From: Capitulum mitella
Lineage: Eukaryota; Arthropoda; Thecostraca; Pollicipedomorpha; Pollicipedidae
NCBI GenBank assembly: GCA_030062745.1
Contig: CP099839.1
Span: 41,031,891 to 41,095,890 of the forward strand
DNA length: 64,000 nt
Direction of reading: 5' to 3'
The notes under the pieces are model-generated. The model searched no databases. It was not told where the DNA came from and saw only the letters and a program-made list of their open reading frames with translations. Positions 12,801 through 35,589 of this stretch are shown piece after piece; the stretch's first letter is position 1, and each line of letters starts with the position of its first letter. Made by a program: the position numbers and the translations under genes.

Positions 12801-15800
12801 GGTGGGGCAGGGTGGAGAGGGAGAAGGGTAAGTACCGGGGCATCGCTGATAGCCGTATTTGCAGATGAAAGCCTTCAAGTCATGTGTTCTGCACAAGACT
12901 CCGCAAGTCAAGAGCTGAAAAGACGTGGTCTGAAATCCTCCTATAGCTCAGGATATTTACACTAGAGACCAACATATTTCGTTCTGCACATCCGCATCTC
13001 TACCGACCGTTTGAAATTTCTATTCTAACCTGCCCTTGACCCGCGTGTGAACAAAATATAATTCTGCTCAGGTACGCCTATTATCCGTTCCGTTTAAATG
13101 CTATTATTTCCTCCTACCTTTTTCCTCGCCAAAATTCAGGACATTTTCCATATTGCAGAACACCTATAACCATGAAAAGCGAGCTTGTGAAAGTAAAAAT
13201 ACGTTTTGAACGGTATATTTGGCAGGGACGGCAGATTGCATTTTCGGCTGGGGGGCAAGCTCTGTCGGATCAACAGCCGACCTCATTTGGGTTGCCTTCT
13301 TCCCCCATCCTGAAAAAACAACTGAACTTCGTTCTTTTTGCTATCGCCCAATTTTTCTTTAAATAAGTAAACCTTTTTCCAGGTTGTGACGCTAGTGCAT
13401 ACTTTGTTCTCCAACATGAGTTGATTTTTCCGTTCAGGTCTGTACCCATTGCCATTTATCAGGTCTTTGACTTTGGGTATCCATCTTCAAAGTGGCGAAT
13501 GATGCAAACTTCTGCTTGTTATTATGGTCACGTTTACATCACGAATTCAACATTATTATGAAATGCATTTGTAAATGTTTGAAAGGCAGTTTCCTCCCAC
13601 AACATTAATAACATAACTCGACGCTTAGTAACAAAGCTCTTACAGACTATCATACGAAAACGAAATCATTATCTGAAGCACTTACCAAAGCAGCTTTGCC
13701 TGTCCCCCCACACACACATAACGTGACAATGCCAGAACCAAATCTCTCACATAATGGATCAGGGGCGTAGCCAGCATTCCGCCCAGGGGGAGGGTAAATC
13801 GGATCAAGGGGACCCTCGAAGCCAATGGGAGCCCTCGCCAATGGCGGATCCAAGATTTCGCTAAGGTGAGGTTGGAGGCAAATGGTCAGCGCGGGGCCCC
13901 CATTTTTCCCCTTCAGATATGGAAAATGATGTAATTCTGCTTTTTACGATACAAGGTGACCAAAAAATTCAAACGCGTCATCTTATTTGAGAAAATCCTG
14001 CGTTTTATTTCCGAACACAGTGCCCGAAATATGACAAAAACGGCGAGATTTTAGGCGGCTCCGTCCCTCCCTTCATTTGAAATGTCGTGTCTGTATCTGA
14101 TTCAGGAGCCCATCTGTTCCCCCCCCCCCCGAATCCCGTAGCTTCTGGATTTTTTTTAGTTTAGGTTAGTCTAGTTTAGTTTAGTTCAGTTTAAGTCAGT
14201 TTAGTTTAGGTTCCCTCTTGCAGTTACAGGGGCACTTTTGGTGGTCTCGGAGCGTCTGCCGTGCCAGGATCCTCTAGTGGTCTCGGGTTCCTTTTACCAA
14301 TTCACGTGTCCCGCGGGACGTCTCAGGTGCTCCTTTGGAAGTTTCCCATCTAGTAGTTTCAGGGACGCTTAAACTATCTCGGATTCGTTCCTGTTGTCCC
14401 TGAGACGTTTTTGCCGTCTAAGGAGCCCCTTAGGCACTAAAAAGGGCCCTGTGTAAGCCTCTCTCTGCTGTGACAGGGGCGCCTCTTGCAATCGTCAAGT
14501 CCTTTGGCCGTTTCACGAGCAGTCTGGACGTCTCAAGGTCTAGTATTTTCAGGGGTCCCTCTGGTCGTCTCAGTGGTCCCTATTGCTAGACACTTTTAGT
14601 TAGCAGTCTTAAAGGTCCCTCTCTAGCAGTCTCAGTCTGCGGTCCTGGGTACACCTCTTATCGTCTCTGGGAAACATTTTTCCCATCTCAGGGGCACTCT
14701 GGCAGTTAGAAAACACCTTTTGGCAATTTCAGAGCCCCTGTGCAATGTCATAGACCCTCTGAACGTGTTCGGTGGTCCCTATGGCTGTATCAGGGGTCTT
14801 CCTCTGTTACATGAGGTATATCTGGCAGTCTTTTAGGACCCCTCTAGCCGTAACAACTCTAGCCGTTTTGTTGGCGCTTCATGGGCCTGGCTGGCAGTCT
14901 CAGGGGGATCTTGTCCGTGCCAGGAGCCCACTTATTACATTCGGGACCCTCTGTCCGCCCAGCGCCCCCATAAAGCCCAAATACCGTCTCAGAGGCACTC
15001 TTATCGTCATTGTCTCGCAGGGGTCCTGCGACCTTTTTGGCGTTCTCAGGGGTCATCTGCGGTGTACAGGCCCATCTTGACGTCCCAGAAACCACCTGGC
15101 CTTCCCGGGGACCCCTGACAGCATCAAGAACCCCAAAGGTTTCAAAAAGGCCAATGTAGCCCATTTGTGGCTCCTCTCGAGACTGAGTAGGTTGTCGACG
15201 AATCCCCGTTCAGTGGGTCCCTCTGGCTGGCCAGGGTCTCCTTATGCCGTGCCAGGCACCATCTAAGGTTCTTTCCGTCTCAAGTGCCTCTCTGGCAATG
15301 TTAACGGTCTCATGGACCCTGTGCCGTGTTGGGGCCCTTTGCAGTCCCAGGTGCCCTCGAAGAGTTTCAAGGACCCTTCTTTCTATCTTAGGGGCTATCT
15401 TACCGTGTCAGGGTCTCATTAACCCTCCCGGAGGCCCTCTGAATACATCAAGAACCTTCAGCTTTTCACTCACAGGGGTCCCCTAGGGACTAAGTCATCA
15501 TCTTGGCCGTCTCAGGGGCCCTATGAGCCATCTGACGGTCTCGGGAACAGTCTGCCGTACTGGGACCCTGTTGTGGTCTCAGAGGCCCTTTGGGAGCTTC
15601 AGGGACCCTCTATGCGTCTCAGAGGTCATCTAGCCCTCCAGGAGGCCTCTCTGACTGCATCAAGAGCATGTCAGGTTTTTACAGAGACCCCGTGAAGCTC
15701 ATACGGGGCCCCTTCGGGCCTCCTTTTGAGTCTGACAGAGGCCCCTTCTCAGTCCTCAGGGGGGAGGGGGCGGCCACCCCAATTGCTCCCCCTTTGGATC

Positions 15801-18800
15801 CGCGCCAGGCCCTCGTAATGAGTGGGACCCCATGTGGTTAAAATTACTGTCGGTTTGTAAAGGTACCTCACTGAAGTGTAAACTGGCCCATGCTCACCTG
15901 TTACGACGTTCCTGGCGATCTGGCGGGTGCCTGTTAAAGGTCGGCAGGGGCATCTGTACAGGAAAGCAGGGGCTCCTGAACGATCGTTTAGGGACACCTG
16001 TTGGCCAGGGGGCCACTGCCTATCTGTAGAGGGCATTCTATCTGTCCGTTAAGGGCTCATGTCGACCTCGGGAGGCAGGGGCAGGGCCCTATTTCCAGAC
16101 CGAAAGGAGGTCCCTTCAGAGGCTGGCAGGGGTCCTTTATGGGTCTACAGGGGGCCCTCCTGAAACAAGCTGTGAATTCCCCTACAAACTAGCAGGGGCT
16201 TCTAAACGCCCATTGGCCTCTCTACATAGCACAAAGCCTTCTTGTACATTCGGAGTACGTTTTCTTTCGGTCCGTACAACGATTTTTTTCTTTTTCTAAT
16301 AGCGTAAGGCTGATTTTTCACGATTTTGCTTGATGCAGTGCCCGAAATTTCTGGGGGGGAGAAAACATAGTTTTGCCCCCCAGCCTCACGGTTGGGGGGG
16401 CGGCCGCCCCTCCTGCCCCCCCCCCTTTTCCGCCGTCGCTGATATTTGGATATTTGATGCACAGCCGTAGCCACAACTTCGCCAAAGAGGGGACCAGGAC
16501 AAACCTAGCCCACCTCAAAACTGAAAAGTCTTGAGATTACAAGCCATTTTATTCGCAAGTTCCAGATTTCATAATTTATTTCTACTTTTGGTACGTAAAG
16601 AAACGTTAAATTCTCAACCAAATGTCGCACGGGGGGTTATTTGTACGTGGAATGAGGCACTGGTTATGAATTTAAACCTTTATCATTTCTAGTCCAATCG
16701 TGGATTCCTGTAAAAACAAATGGAAAAAACGTATGGATACATGATCCCCATTCTGTCACCCATGTAGTGTAGACATCTATTCTTTAAAAAACTAAAATTA
16801 TTTTATTGTGTTCTTTGACTCTACCGCATAACGTTCCCACGAGATAAGGGCAAAATGAAATGCAAATGCAAATAACGGCCTGTTATTCCGGAACAGGAAC
16901 ATCCACGCACGTGGATTTGCCCAATGACAGAATAACCGGTACATCTGTCCGTGAACGCCTCTCCGCTCACAAGAGCGCCTGAGGTACACTTGCACTTCAC
17001 GGGAATGTTATACAATACGTTACACCTTTTCTGTGTCAGGTTGACCCTGACCACCTCGTCAGCAATATGGAGGTCATTGGTTTGAGCGAAGCATTATCAC
17101 CGAGGGAACATGCCTTCGCATAGCGTAAAATGTCACCCAGCGTTACCTTGTTCGGGCCCAACGTCTGATCTCTTGTGTAGAACGTGTAGAGGGTCTGGTA
17201 CCGTTCCTGGCACACCTGGGCCTCTTGCCTGGCGTAGTTGTCCAGGATTCGCAGGGCCTGTGAGTCTGAGATGATCTGCCCCGGCTGGGGGACTGGTACC
17301 ACGCCACCTGAGGTCACAGGAAACCGTGGATATCCGATGATTATTGCGGAGTTCCAGCGGGGCTTAACGCCGTTCCTTTCTCGTCGACATCGACTTGTCC
17401 CCATGTTAAAATCTCTGCGCATGAAGGTTCCAGAATCCCCAGTACCCGGCATATCCTATATGATTCGCATCGGTCATGGACGATAAGTGCAGATTTAAGA
17501 CGTCGGAAAAGACAGGCGTTTTGCAGAGCCAGGCGAAATGTCAGAAAAAACAGGCGCTTGGTTTTGATAGCAAATTGACCGACAATGGTTAACCTGGCTG
17601 TTGACGGTGTTAAGTTCCAAAGGGAATGCGCCCCGATTCCGCCGCAGGGGCCGCGTCCGGTCCTGACCCAGCGGGCGAGCGCGTGGCTGTGGCGTATCGA
17701 AGGCTGGTGGTACGGCGTCCCCTTCCCCCTTGGCATGTCGCCCGCAGCATGGGCAGGTGGTCGCCCAATGTCCAGTCAAACGACATTCGCTCGTTGTGTC
17801 TCATACTGGTGACACTCGGCGAGGGAAACGGCTAACGTGCCGAAACTCACAAGTGGAGCCTGGTAATCCGTGAGGGACAGTTTGTGCAAGTGGTAGGGCG
17901 GTCGTCACGTGAACAAATGGATAGGTCCACTCCTGCTGTTCTAGACGTTTCATTGGTCACGACAGCCGACTGGATAGGTTGCGACGCTAAGCGATCCTAG
18001 AGCTACGCGCGCCATTCAGTACTGTAGCAACAGACCTAACCCATGTTAACCGTCGAGATCTTGCCTGGATTGGCATGTTTTTCGCACATAAATGTCGACA
18101 GTCGGGCACTAATATCGCCCTTGAAACGCTGACTTTGGACCGAAGCGAAATCCGCCGTCAGAACGCCACCGTCACCATGGCGTGCAGCCGTGTGATGGTG
18201 CCTGAGTGTTCGGTGCCTGGGTACTAAACACTGTGTTGGGAGGCGTGAAATGTGTCATTGCCTTGTTCTGAGAAAACAGAACTCCCAGCCTGACTGGCGA
18301 TTGAAATGATCCGAGTGGGTGTCATATGTGCGTTCCAGACTGCCCAAATTGCTAATTTGGCGAAAAAAATACCATAGCAACGGTCCGCTTTCCTCATCCG
18401 TTAAAAGTCCCTATAGCCCGCACTTGATCCCAGAAGAATGGGTATGTCGGTTAAAAGTCACCACAGCCCACAGAGTGGCTTTGTCCGTTAAAGTCCCCAT
18501 AGTCCACACCTTATCCCTGAAGAGTGGCTTTGTCCTTTAAGCCCCCATAGCCCACATTCGATCCCTGAAGTGATCTTGTCTGCAGACGGGGGGACGCAGC
18601 CTCGCTGGTACGTCCCAGGCCGGGAGTTTCGAAACAGAGCACGAGCGTTCAGTCGGCCGGCCACGCGGCCGGAGCCTGAGCCCGCGGCGCCGGTCCGACT
18701 GCAGCTCCGGCGGTGGCCGGCCGCAGCCTCGTCAGAGCACTCACCGTCTCCGGAGCCGCCGCTGCCGCCGGTGGCGCCGGATTCGCCGTCCTCCCGCAGG

Positions 18801-19279
18801 CCCCCGTCGGCTCGCAACATCGGCCGCTCCTCGGGCTCCTTGTAGGTGGCCGGCTCGCCCCTGGCCGGCTCTTCCACGGACGGCGCCACGGCCGGCTCAT
18901 CTGGCGCCGTCTCGGCCTCCTCCGCCGCCTGCGCGCCGTCCTCGTCGTAAAGGCTGCCAGAATCCTGTGGCTCGGGCTCGGCCGCGGTCTCGGCGGCCTC
19001 GGCGGCGGGCTCGGCGGCGGGCTCCACCGCGGCGGCCACCTCCTCCTCCATGTGGTGCAAGATGTCGGCCACCCTCTCCTTGACGTCCGGCCGCAGGCTG
19101 TGCTTCAGGTCGAGCCGGTACTCGGGCGGCAGGTGGCGTCCCATCTGGACCAGCTCCTCGGGCGACATGTCACCCGAGTTGAGCCGGTCGGCCATGACGT
19201 CCACCGGCGGCAGGTCCTCGGCGTCCGGCGCCGCCGCCGCCGCAGCCAGCAGCAGAGCCAACGCCGCCCAGCCGCGCAT
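2216..19279 (-). CDS. ACE-like membrane protein, catalytically dead (Ance-3/ACN-1 type), 15 exons
   Basis: Coding exons, in transcript order: 18745-19279, 17147-17307, 12367-12525, 11878-11974, 10836-10982, 10143-10441, 9314-9501, 8160-8308, 7684-7820, 7076-7182, 6365-6466, 5415-5540, 4283-4421, 3865-3990, 2216-2263. All phases agree and the sum is 2520 nt (839 residues plus stop). Residues 1-17 form a signal peptide, about 75-178 an acidic Ala/Glu/Pro-rich extension, about 180-780 a peptidase M2 fold, and 795-818 a membrane helix followed by RRKQR and a short cytoplasmic tail. M2 landmarks include IPAHLLG, a WEKDISPLYWQLH-like helix, NSKWWEYKKVYQG and CALLTSKDLGR. The HEXXH zinc motif is absent, and the HEAIGD segment holding the third zinc ligand reads LDRAVGG. 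I infer a non-peptidase receptor, scaffold or decoy role. Drosophila Ance-3 and nematode ACN-1 are known relatives lacking the active site. Confidence 0.88.
2400..3690. mobile_element. Terminal-inverted-repeat element, copy A (non-autonomous)
   Basis: The left end has GGGGTGTCAAATAGGGCACC and the right end reads, in reverse complement, GGGAGTGTCAAAAAAGGCAC, an imperfect inverted repeat of about 25-35 bp. The whole 1.3 kb aligns with the copy at 22.5-23.9 kb (shared blocks include GGTCATGGAGATATG, GCAATTATTGTTC and GAATCGCAAGACTCAGGG). No open reading frame of interest is inside, so it is a MITE-like passenger. It sits in the last intron of the ACE-like gene. Superfamily not determined; ends approximate. 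Confidence 0.75.
3865..3990 (-). CDS. ACE-like exon 14: membrane anchor, GC donor
   Basis: It reads TDPSRQPGSTQTVAIIVGVV and continues through IAVIILGLVIFFVV to ARRKQRYQ: a 22-residue hydrophobic helix followed by basic residues, a type I anchor. The exon ends CAG|GCAAGT, a classic GC-AG donor. If the donor were skipped, the frame would stay open to a stop at 3745-3747, giving a different tail. Confidence 0.82.
4283..4421 (-). CDS. ACE-like exon 13: end of the M2 fold
   Basis: It reads QVLVSDKSKPFGDQLTSLTG followed by ESKLSAQAMVQQLQPLSEWV, matching [32 protein letters not shown]. I placed the acceptor at ctgcag|GCAG because only this keeps phase 2 from exon 12; the cag 4 nt further in would shift the frame. 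The upstream intron begins at once with the 30-bp minisatellite. Exit phase 0. Confidence 0.85.
4424..4848. repeat. 30-bp minisatellite, about 14 units
   Basis: Unit CAGAGTACCGGGCGGAGGTC + AGCAGCAGGG, with units alternating GAGTACC and GAGAACC and one shortened unit near 4760. It starts a few bases from the acceptor of ACE-like exon 13. Because 30 is a multiple of three, all frames without stops stay open, giving spurious long frames on both strands. Confidence 0.95.
5415..5540 (-). CDS. ACE-like exon 12 with conserved disulphide
   Basis: It reads RLIGGIAMFSVHKFHCRMYG and then TKPLSQCALLTSKDLGRNI(R). It matches FIIQFQFHEALCQAAGHTG / PLHKCDIYQSKEAGQRL; both cysteines of the last M2 disulphide are present. 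Phase 2 in, 2 out. Confidence 0.92.
6365..6466 (-). CDS. ACE-like exon 11
   Basis: It reads KVYQGVAPPEPRDESSHFDA and ends LTIPDYHI(R). It matches [33 protein letters not shown]. The Lys/His pair that binds the substrate carboxyl group in ACE (KFHIP) is not kept (TLTIP). Phase 2 in, 2 out. Confidence 0.9.
6749..6851. repeat. (GA)n microsatellite
   Basis: About 100 bp of nearly pure GA with one GGGGGG interruption near 6831, in the intron between ACE-like exons 11 and 10. Confidence 0.97.
7076..7182 (-). CDS. ACE-like exon 10
   Basis: It reads LLPRLAASMAALRWQEDVMN followed by GRIAESEYNSKWWEYK, matching [23 protein letters not shown] of ACE, one of the best conserved parts of the family. The (GA)n microsatellite lies in the next intron. 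Phase 0 in, 2 out. Confidence 0.92.
7684..7820 (-). CDS. ACE-like exon 9: lost third zinc ligand
   Basis: It reads GLDRAVGGARALAAVSQEGL and continues to NLQMAQALK. It aligns without gaps to [20 protein letters not shown] of ACE, with HE replaced by DR, removing the glutamate that is the third zinc ligand. Phase 1 in, 0 out. Confidence 0.88.
8160..8308 (-). CDS. ACE-like exon 8: position of the lost HEXXH zinc site
   Basis: It reads GIYPTNTTLSDYIELVELFG followed by EMQKYTEKAEVYTTGRDFPF and ends GFGGYG. By its place between exons 7 and 9 it must cover the zinc-binding helix (VAHHEMGHIQYFMQY in human ACE), yet there is no His at either zinc position and no HEXXH in any frame. Phase 2 in, 1 out. 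Confidence 0.78.
9314..9501 (-). CDS. ACE-like exon 7
   Basis: It reads NVDVGILKQKAGYLYSDLGL and ends YSPTHKQAV(V). It corresponds to the ACE stretch from MFKEADDFFTSLGL to REVVCHASAWDF, but the VVCHASAWD strand is not recognisable. Acceptor cgtgttccacag, donor GT|GTAAGT, phase 0 in, 2 out. Confidence 0.78.
9880..10115. repeat. About 38-bp minisatellite, six units
   Basis: Unit resembles GTGACCTCAGAGGCCTCAGG + GCAGGCGTGCTCCC, ending 30 bp from the donor of ACE-like exon 6. Intronic. Confidence 0.9.
10143..10441 (-). CDS. ACE-like exon 6: core helices with IPAHLLG motif
   Basis: The longest core exon. It reads PNDNAWSLLMYPYKRGNVPD, then the helix LERLWEKDISPLYWQLHTYA, then LIPAHLLGSLEADDWSALED, close to [26 protein letters not shown] and GPIPAHLLGNMWAQTW of human ACE (these helices help form the active-site cleft). 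Phase 1 in, 0 out (QEK|GTCAGC). Confidence 0.92.
10622..10724. repeat. (CA/CG)n microsatellite
   Basis: An alternating purine-pyrimidine run of ACACAC and GCGCAC of about 100 bp, which could adopt Z-DNA, in the intron between ACE-like exons 6 and 5. Confidence 0.95.
10836..10982 (-). CDS. ACE-like exon 5
   Basis: It reads DVRVKMASSTDRAELEHYWL followed by TWRSALSRKTPQMYTTFVRL, matching the YEDLLWAWEGWRDKAGRAI / YPKYVELINQAA region of ACE. Phase 1 in, phase 1 out, donor C|GTGAGT. Confidence 0.85.
11878..11974 (-). CDS. ACE-like exon 4 with conserved disulphide pair
   Basis: It reads LQTAITNLETTFARSRVCDF then FETSKCDLKLYSG. The METTYS-like helix and the two cysteines correspond to the first conserved disulphide of M2 enzymes (TVCHPNGSCLQ in human ACE). 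Donor G|GTAAGT, exit phase 1. The acceptor could also lie 6 nt further in. Confidence 0.82.
12367..12525 (-). CDS. ACE-like exon 3
   Basis: Fifty-three codons, phase 0 to 0, reading VRREVNYARLWREFAKNASE and ending ALDDEQVNE before GTGAGT. It matches the ACE segment around QARKFDVNQLQNTTIKR. The intron upstream is the longest of the gene (4.6 kb). Confidence 0.82.
12526..17146. other. Long ACE-like intron 2 with repeat remnants
   Basis: No exon is recognised. It holds AT-rich unique DNA (12.7-13.7 kb), fragments with G/C runs next to 'gccaatggcggatccaag' and 'ggggcgtagccagcat' (13.75-13.87, 14.12, 16.35-16.44 kb), which look like worn ends of DNA transposons, a (TTTAG)n-like patch at 14155-14212, and a large degenerate tandem array (listed separately). 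Confidence 0.6.
14215..16200. repeat. Degenerate tandem array, about 2 kb
   Basis: The words 'gtctcaggggtccct', 'tctggcagtctcagg', 'cagggaccctct' recur every 30-40 bp throughout with much divergence; the last 300 bp change to 'gcaggggcccctgt'-like units. This looks like an old minisatellite that has decayed. No coding content. Confidence 0.7.
17147..17307 (-). CDS. ACE-like exon 2: start of the M2 fold
   Basis: The acceptor ctgtgacctcag and donor AAG|GTAACG bound a segment reading QALRILDNYARQEAQVCQER and ending DQTLGPNK. It aligns with the first helix of M2 peptidases (human ACE EYNRTAEVVWNEYTEANWNY). Entry phase is 1, exit phase 0. Confidence 0.8.
17308..18744. other. ACE-like intron 1
   Basis: Non-coding. 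It contains a GC-richer patch (17.60-17.80 kb) with overlapping meaningless frames, and near its 5' end a 50-odd-bp tandem repeat, four diverged units at 18390-18575 (CCGTTAAAGTCCCCATAGCC + CACAC...CCTGAAGAGTGGCTTTG). Confidence 0.6.
18745..19279 (-). CDS. ACE-like exon 1: signal peptide and acidic N-terminal extension
   Basis: The ATG at 19279 is followed by MRGWAALALLLAAAAAAPDA, a clear signal peptide. After it come a charged helical part (PPEYRLDLKHSLRPDVKE) and a stretch of Glu/Ala/Pro repeats (EPAAEPAAEAAETAAEPEP) that ends Gly/Ser-rich. The exon ends G|GTGAGT, phase 1, matching exon 2. The extension has no counterpart in human ACE. The stretch upstream to about 19560 is GC-rich and probably 5' UTR; it holds a short upstream reading frame starting near 19551. 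Confidence 0.8.
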
Positions 19280-20769
19280 GCTGTCCGCTGTTGTCCAGGT
19301 ACCGGAGGCTCTGTCCAGACGGTGCGCTCTGGTCGCCGGCGGGTCTCGGGGCGAAGTGAGGCGCCGACCGTGATCGGGCCGGCGGCGGCTCCGCCCGGCG
19401 CTATCTTATCGGCCGCGTCCATTCCGGCGGGCGCCGCGGCCGACGGCGGACCGGACCGGCGGCAGACTCGGCGGCCGGACGCGCGCGTCACCGTGGCCGC
19501 CGAACGGCCAGGGGTCTCGCGGCCGGACGTTCGCGCTCTGATTCGGCCATGACGGCGAGGATTAGTCAGAGAACGCCTGTCGCCATTGAAATGCCGGAAG
19601 CGGAAGGGGGATGTCCACTCACTTTCCACCGAATGGACGGAGTCGAAAGAGATCTTTGACCATGCCAGTGATGATCGCCTTCACTAACGTCTGCTTTAAG
19701 TAACAGGTGTTAGTGTCTGCTTTGAGGGATGGAGTTGTGATAAATGGGTTGGCCATACGCGTGCGTTATCTTGGATACTCAAAGCAGCTGACGATGTTCA
19801 TTTCATTACGACCTATGTAACGTGAAATACATGCCACTGCTAGAGAACCTGTAGAACAATTGTAAACTTCAATGGTTGCATCCACTTTGGGGGGGGGGGG
19901 GACCGCGTTGCGGACTGGCGGCAGTGGGTGACCGACATTCGGCACCGTTTATTGGGCGTTGACAGCGTGGAGAGCCAGTTTCCATGTTCCGTTTGGCGGC
20001 TCGACCCCGCCAATGTCCGAAAACATTTTCCACCAAAATCGCACGATACCTATTCATTCCTCATCAATCTCAGTCACAGCACGGTGTTTCTGCTGATAAA
20101 AAATATGACAGCGAACCGCATGCAATGTGAATACAACAAATATTGGTCCAAGTTACGCGCCATGGAAAAAAAACGTAGTCGGCTGGATGGCTAATTCGAC
20201 TTCCATATAATGCGGACGACCAATGGACGCTGCTGGCTTACACAGGTTTGCACAGAAAACTCGTCCAGTAGAGATCATTGGCTCGGCCAGATTTCATATC
20301 TGGCACGGACACTGCTTCACTAAATGCACCATGGCAAACCTAACAAAGCCATTATCCATCACAACGCCGCATTATCCCCACATGTTAAACCAAAAGCAAT
20401 GAGGAAGCCTCTGACGCGGCTCGAGAATATTCACTTCCAGCGCATTTTCATTATTCAAGACCATCGATTAAAATCAACGAAACTATGGAGAATCCAATAC
20501 CTGACATAAAACCTATCATGGACGTACATCATTATACAACGACGATGAATCAAACGATGACCTCCATCTGGCGAAATGCAATTATAATCTTGAACGTAAA
20601 CAAAGTCCAACACATTGGGAAAGACGGCTGACACGAAGGACACGACAGCTGAAGAACAGCATGCCCATCCGAGATGAGCAGAGCGAATCACAGCCAACTT
20701 ATTGCAGAGCGGTTGCGGTCACATGTTTGAAACCAGCACCAATCACGGGCGCTGGAGAGCACGCTGTTC
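19280..20769. other. Intergenic region between SAC3D1-like 3' end and ACE-like 5' end
   Basis: The part to about 19560 is CpG-rich and is the probable 5' UTR/promoter of the ACE-like gene. An AATAAA on the minus strand at 19953-19948 could end the SAC3D1-like transcript. A poly-G run is at 19889-19900. Both neighbours are on the minus strand. Nothing else recognised. Confidence 0.45.
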
Positions 20770-35577
<14,808 letters not shown>

Positions 35578-35589
35578 AGCAACTAAAAC

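Noticed and set aside
17495-17779. Minus-strand GHWATTCPCCGRH, resembling half of a CCHC zinc knuckle
   Set aside because: The first two cysteines are not found in frame and nothing else in the area looks like a gag or transposon protein.
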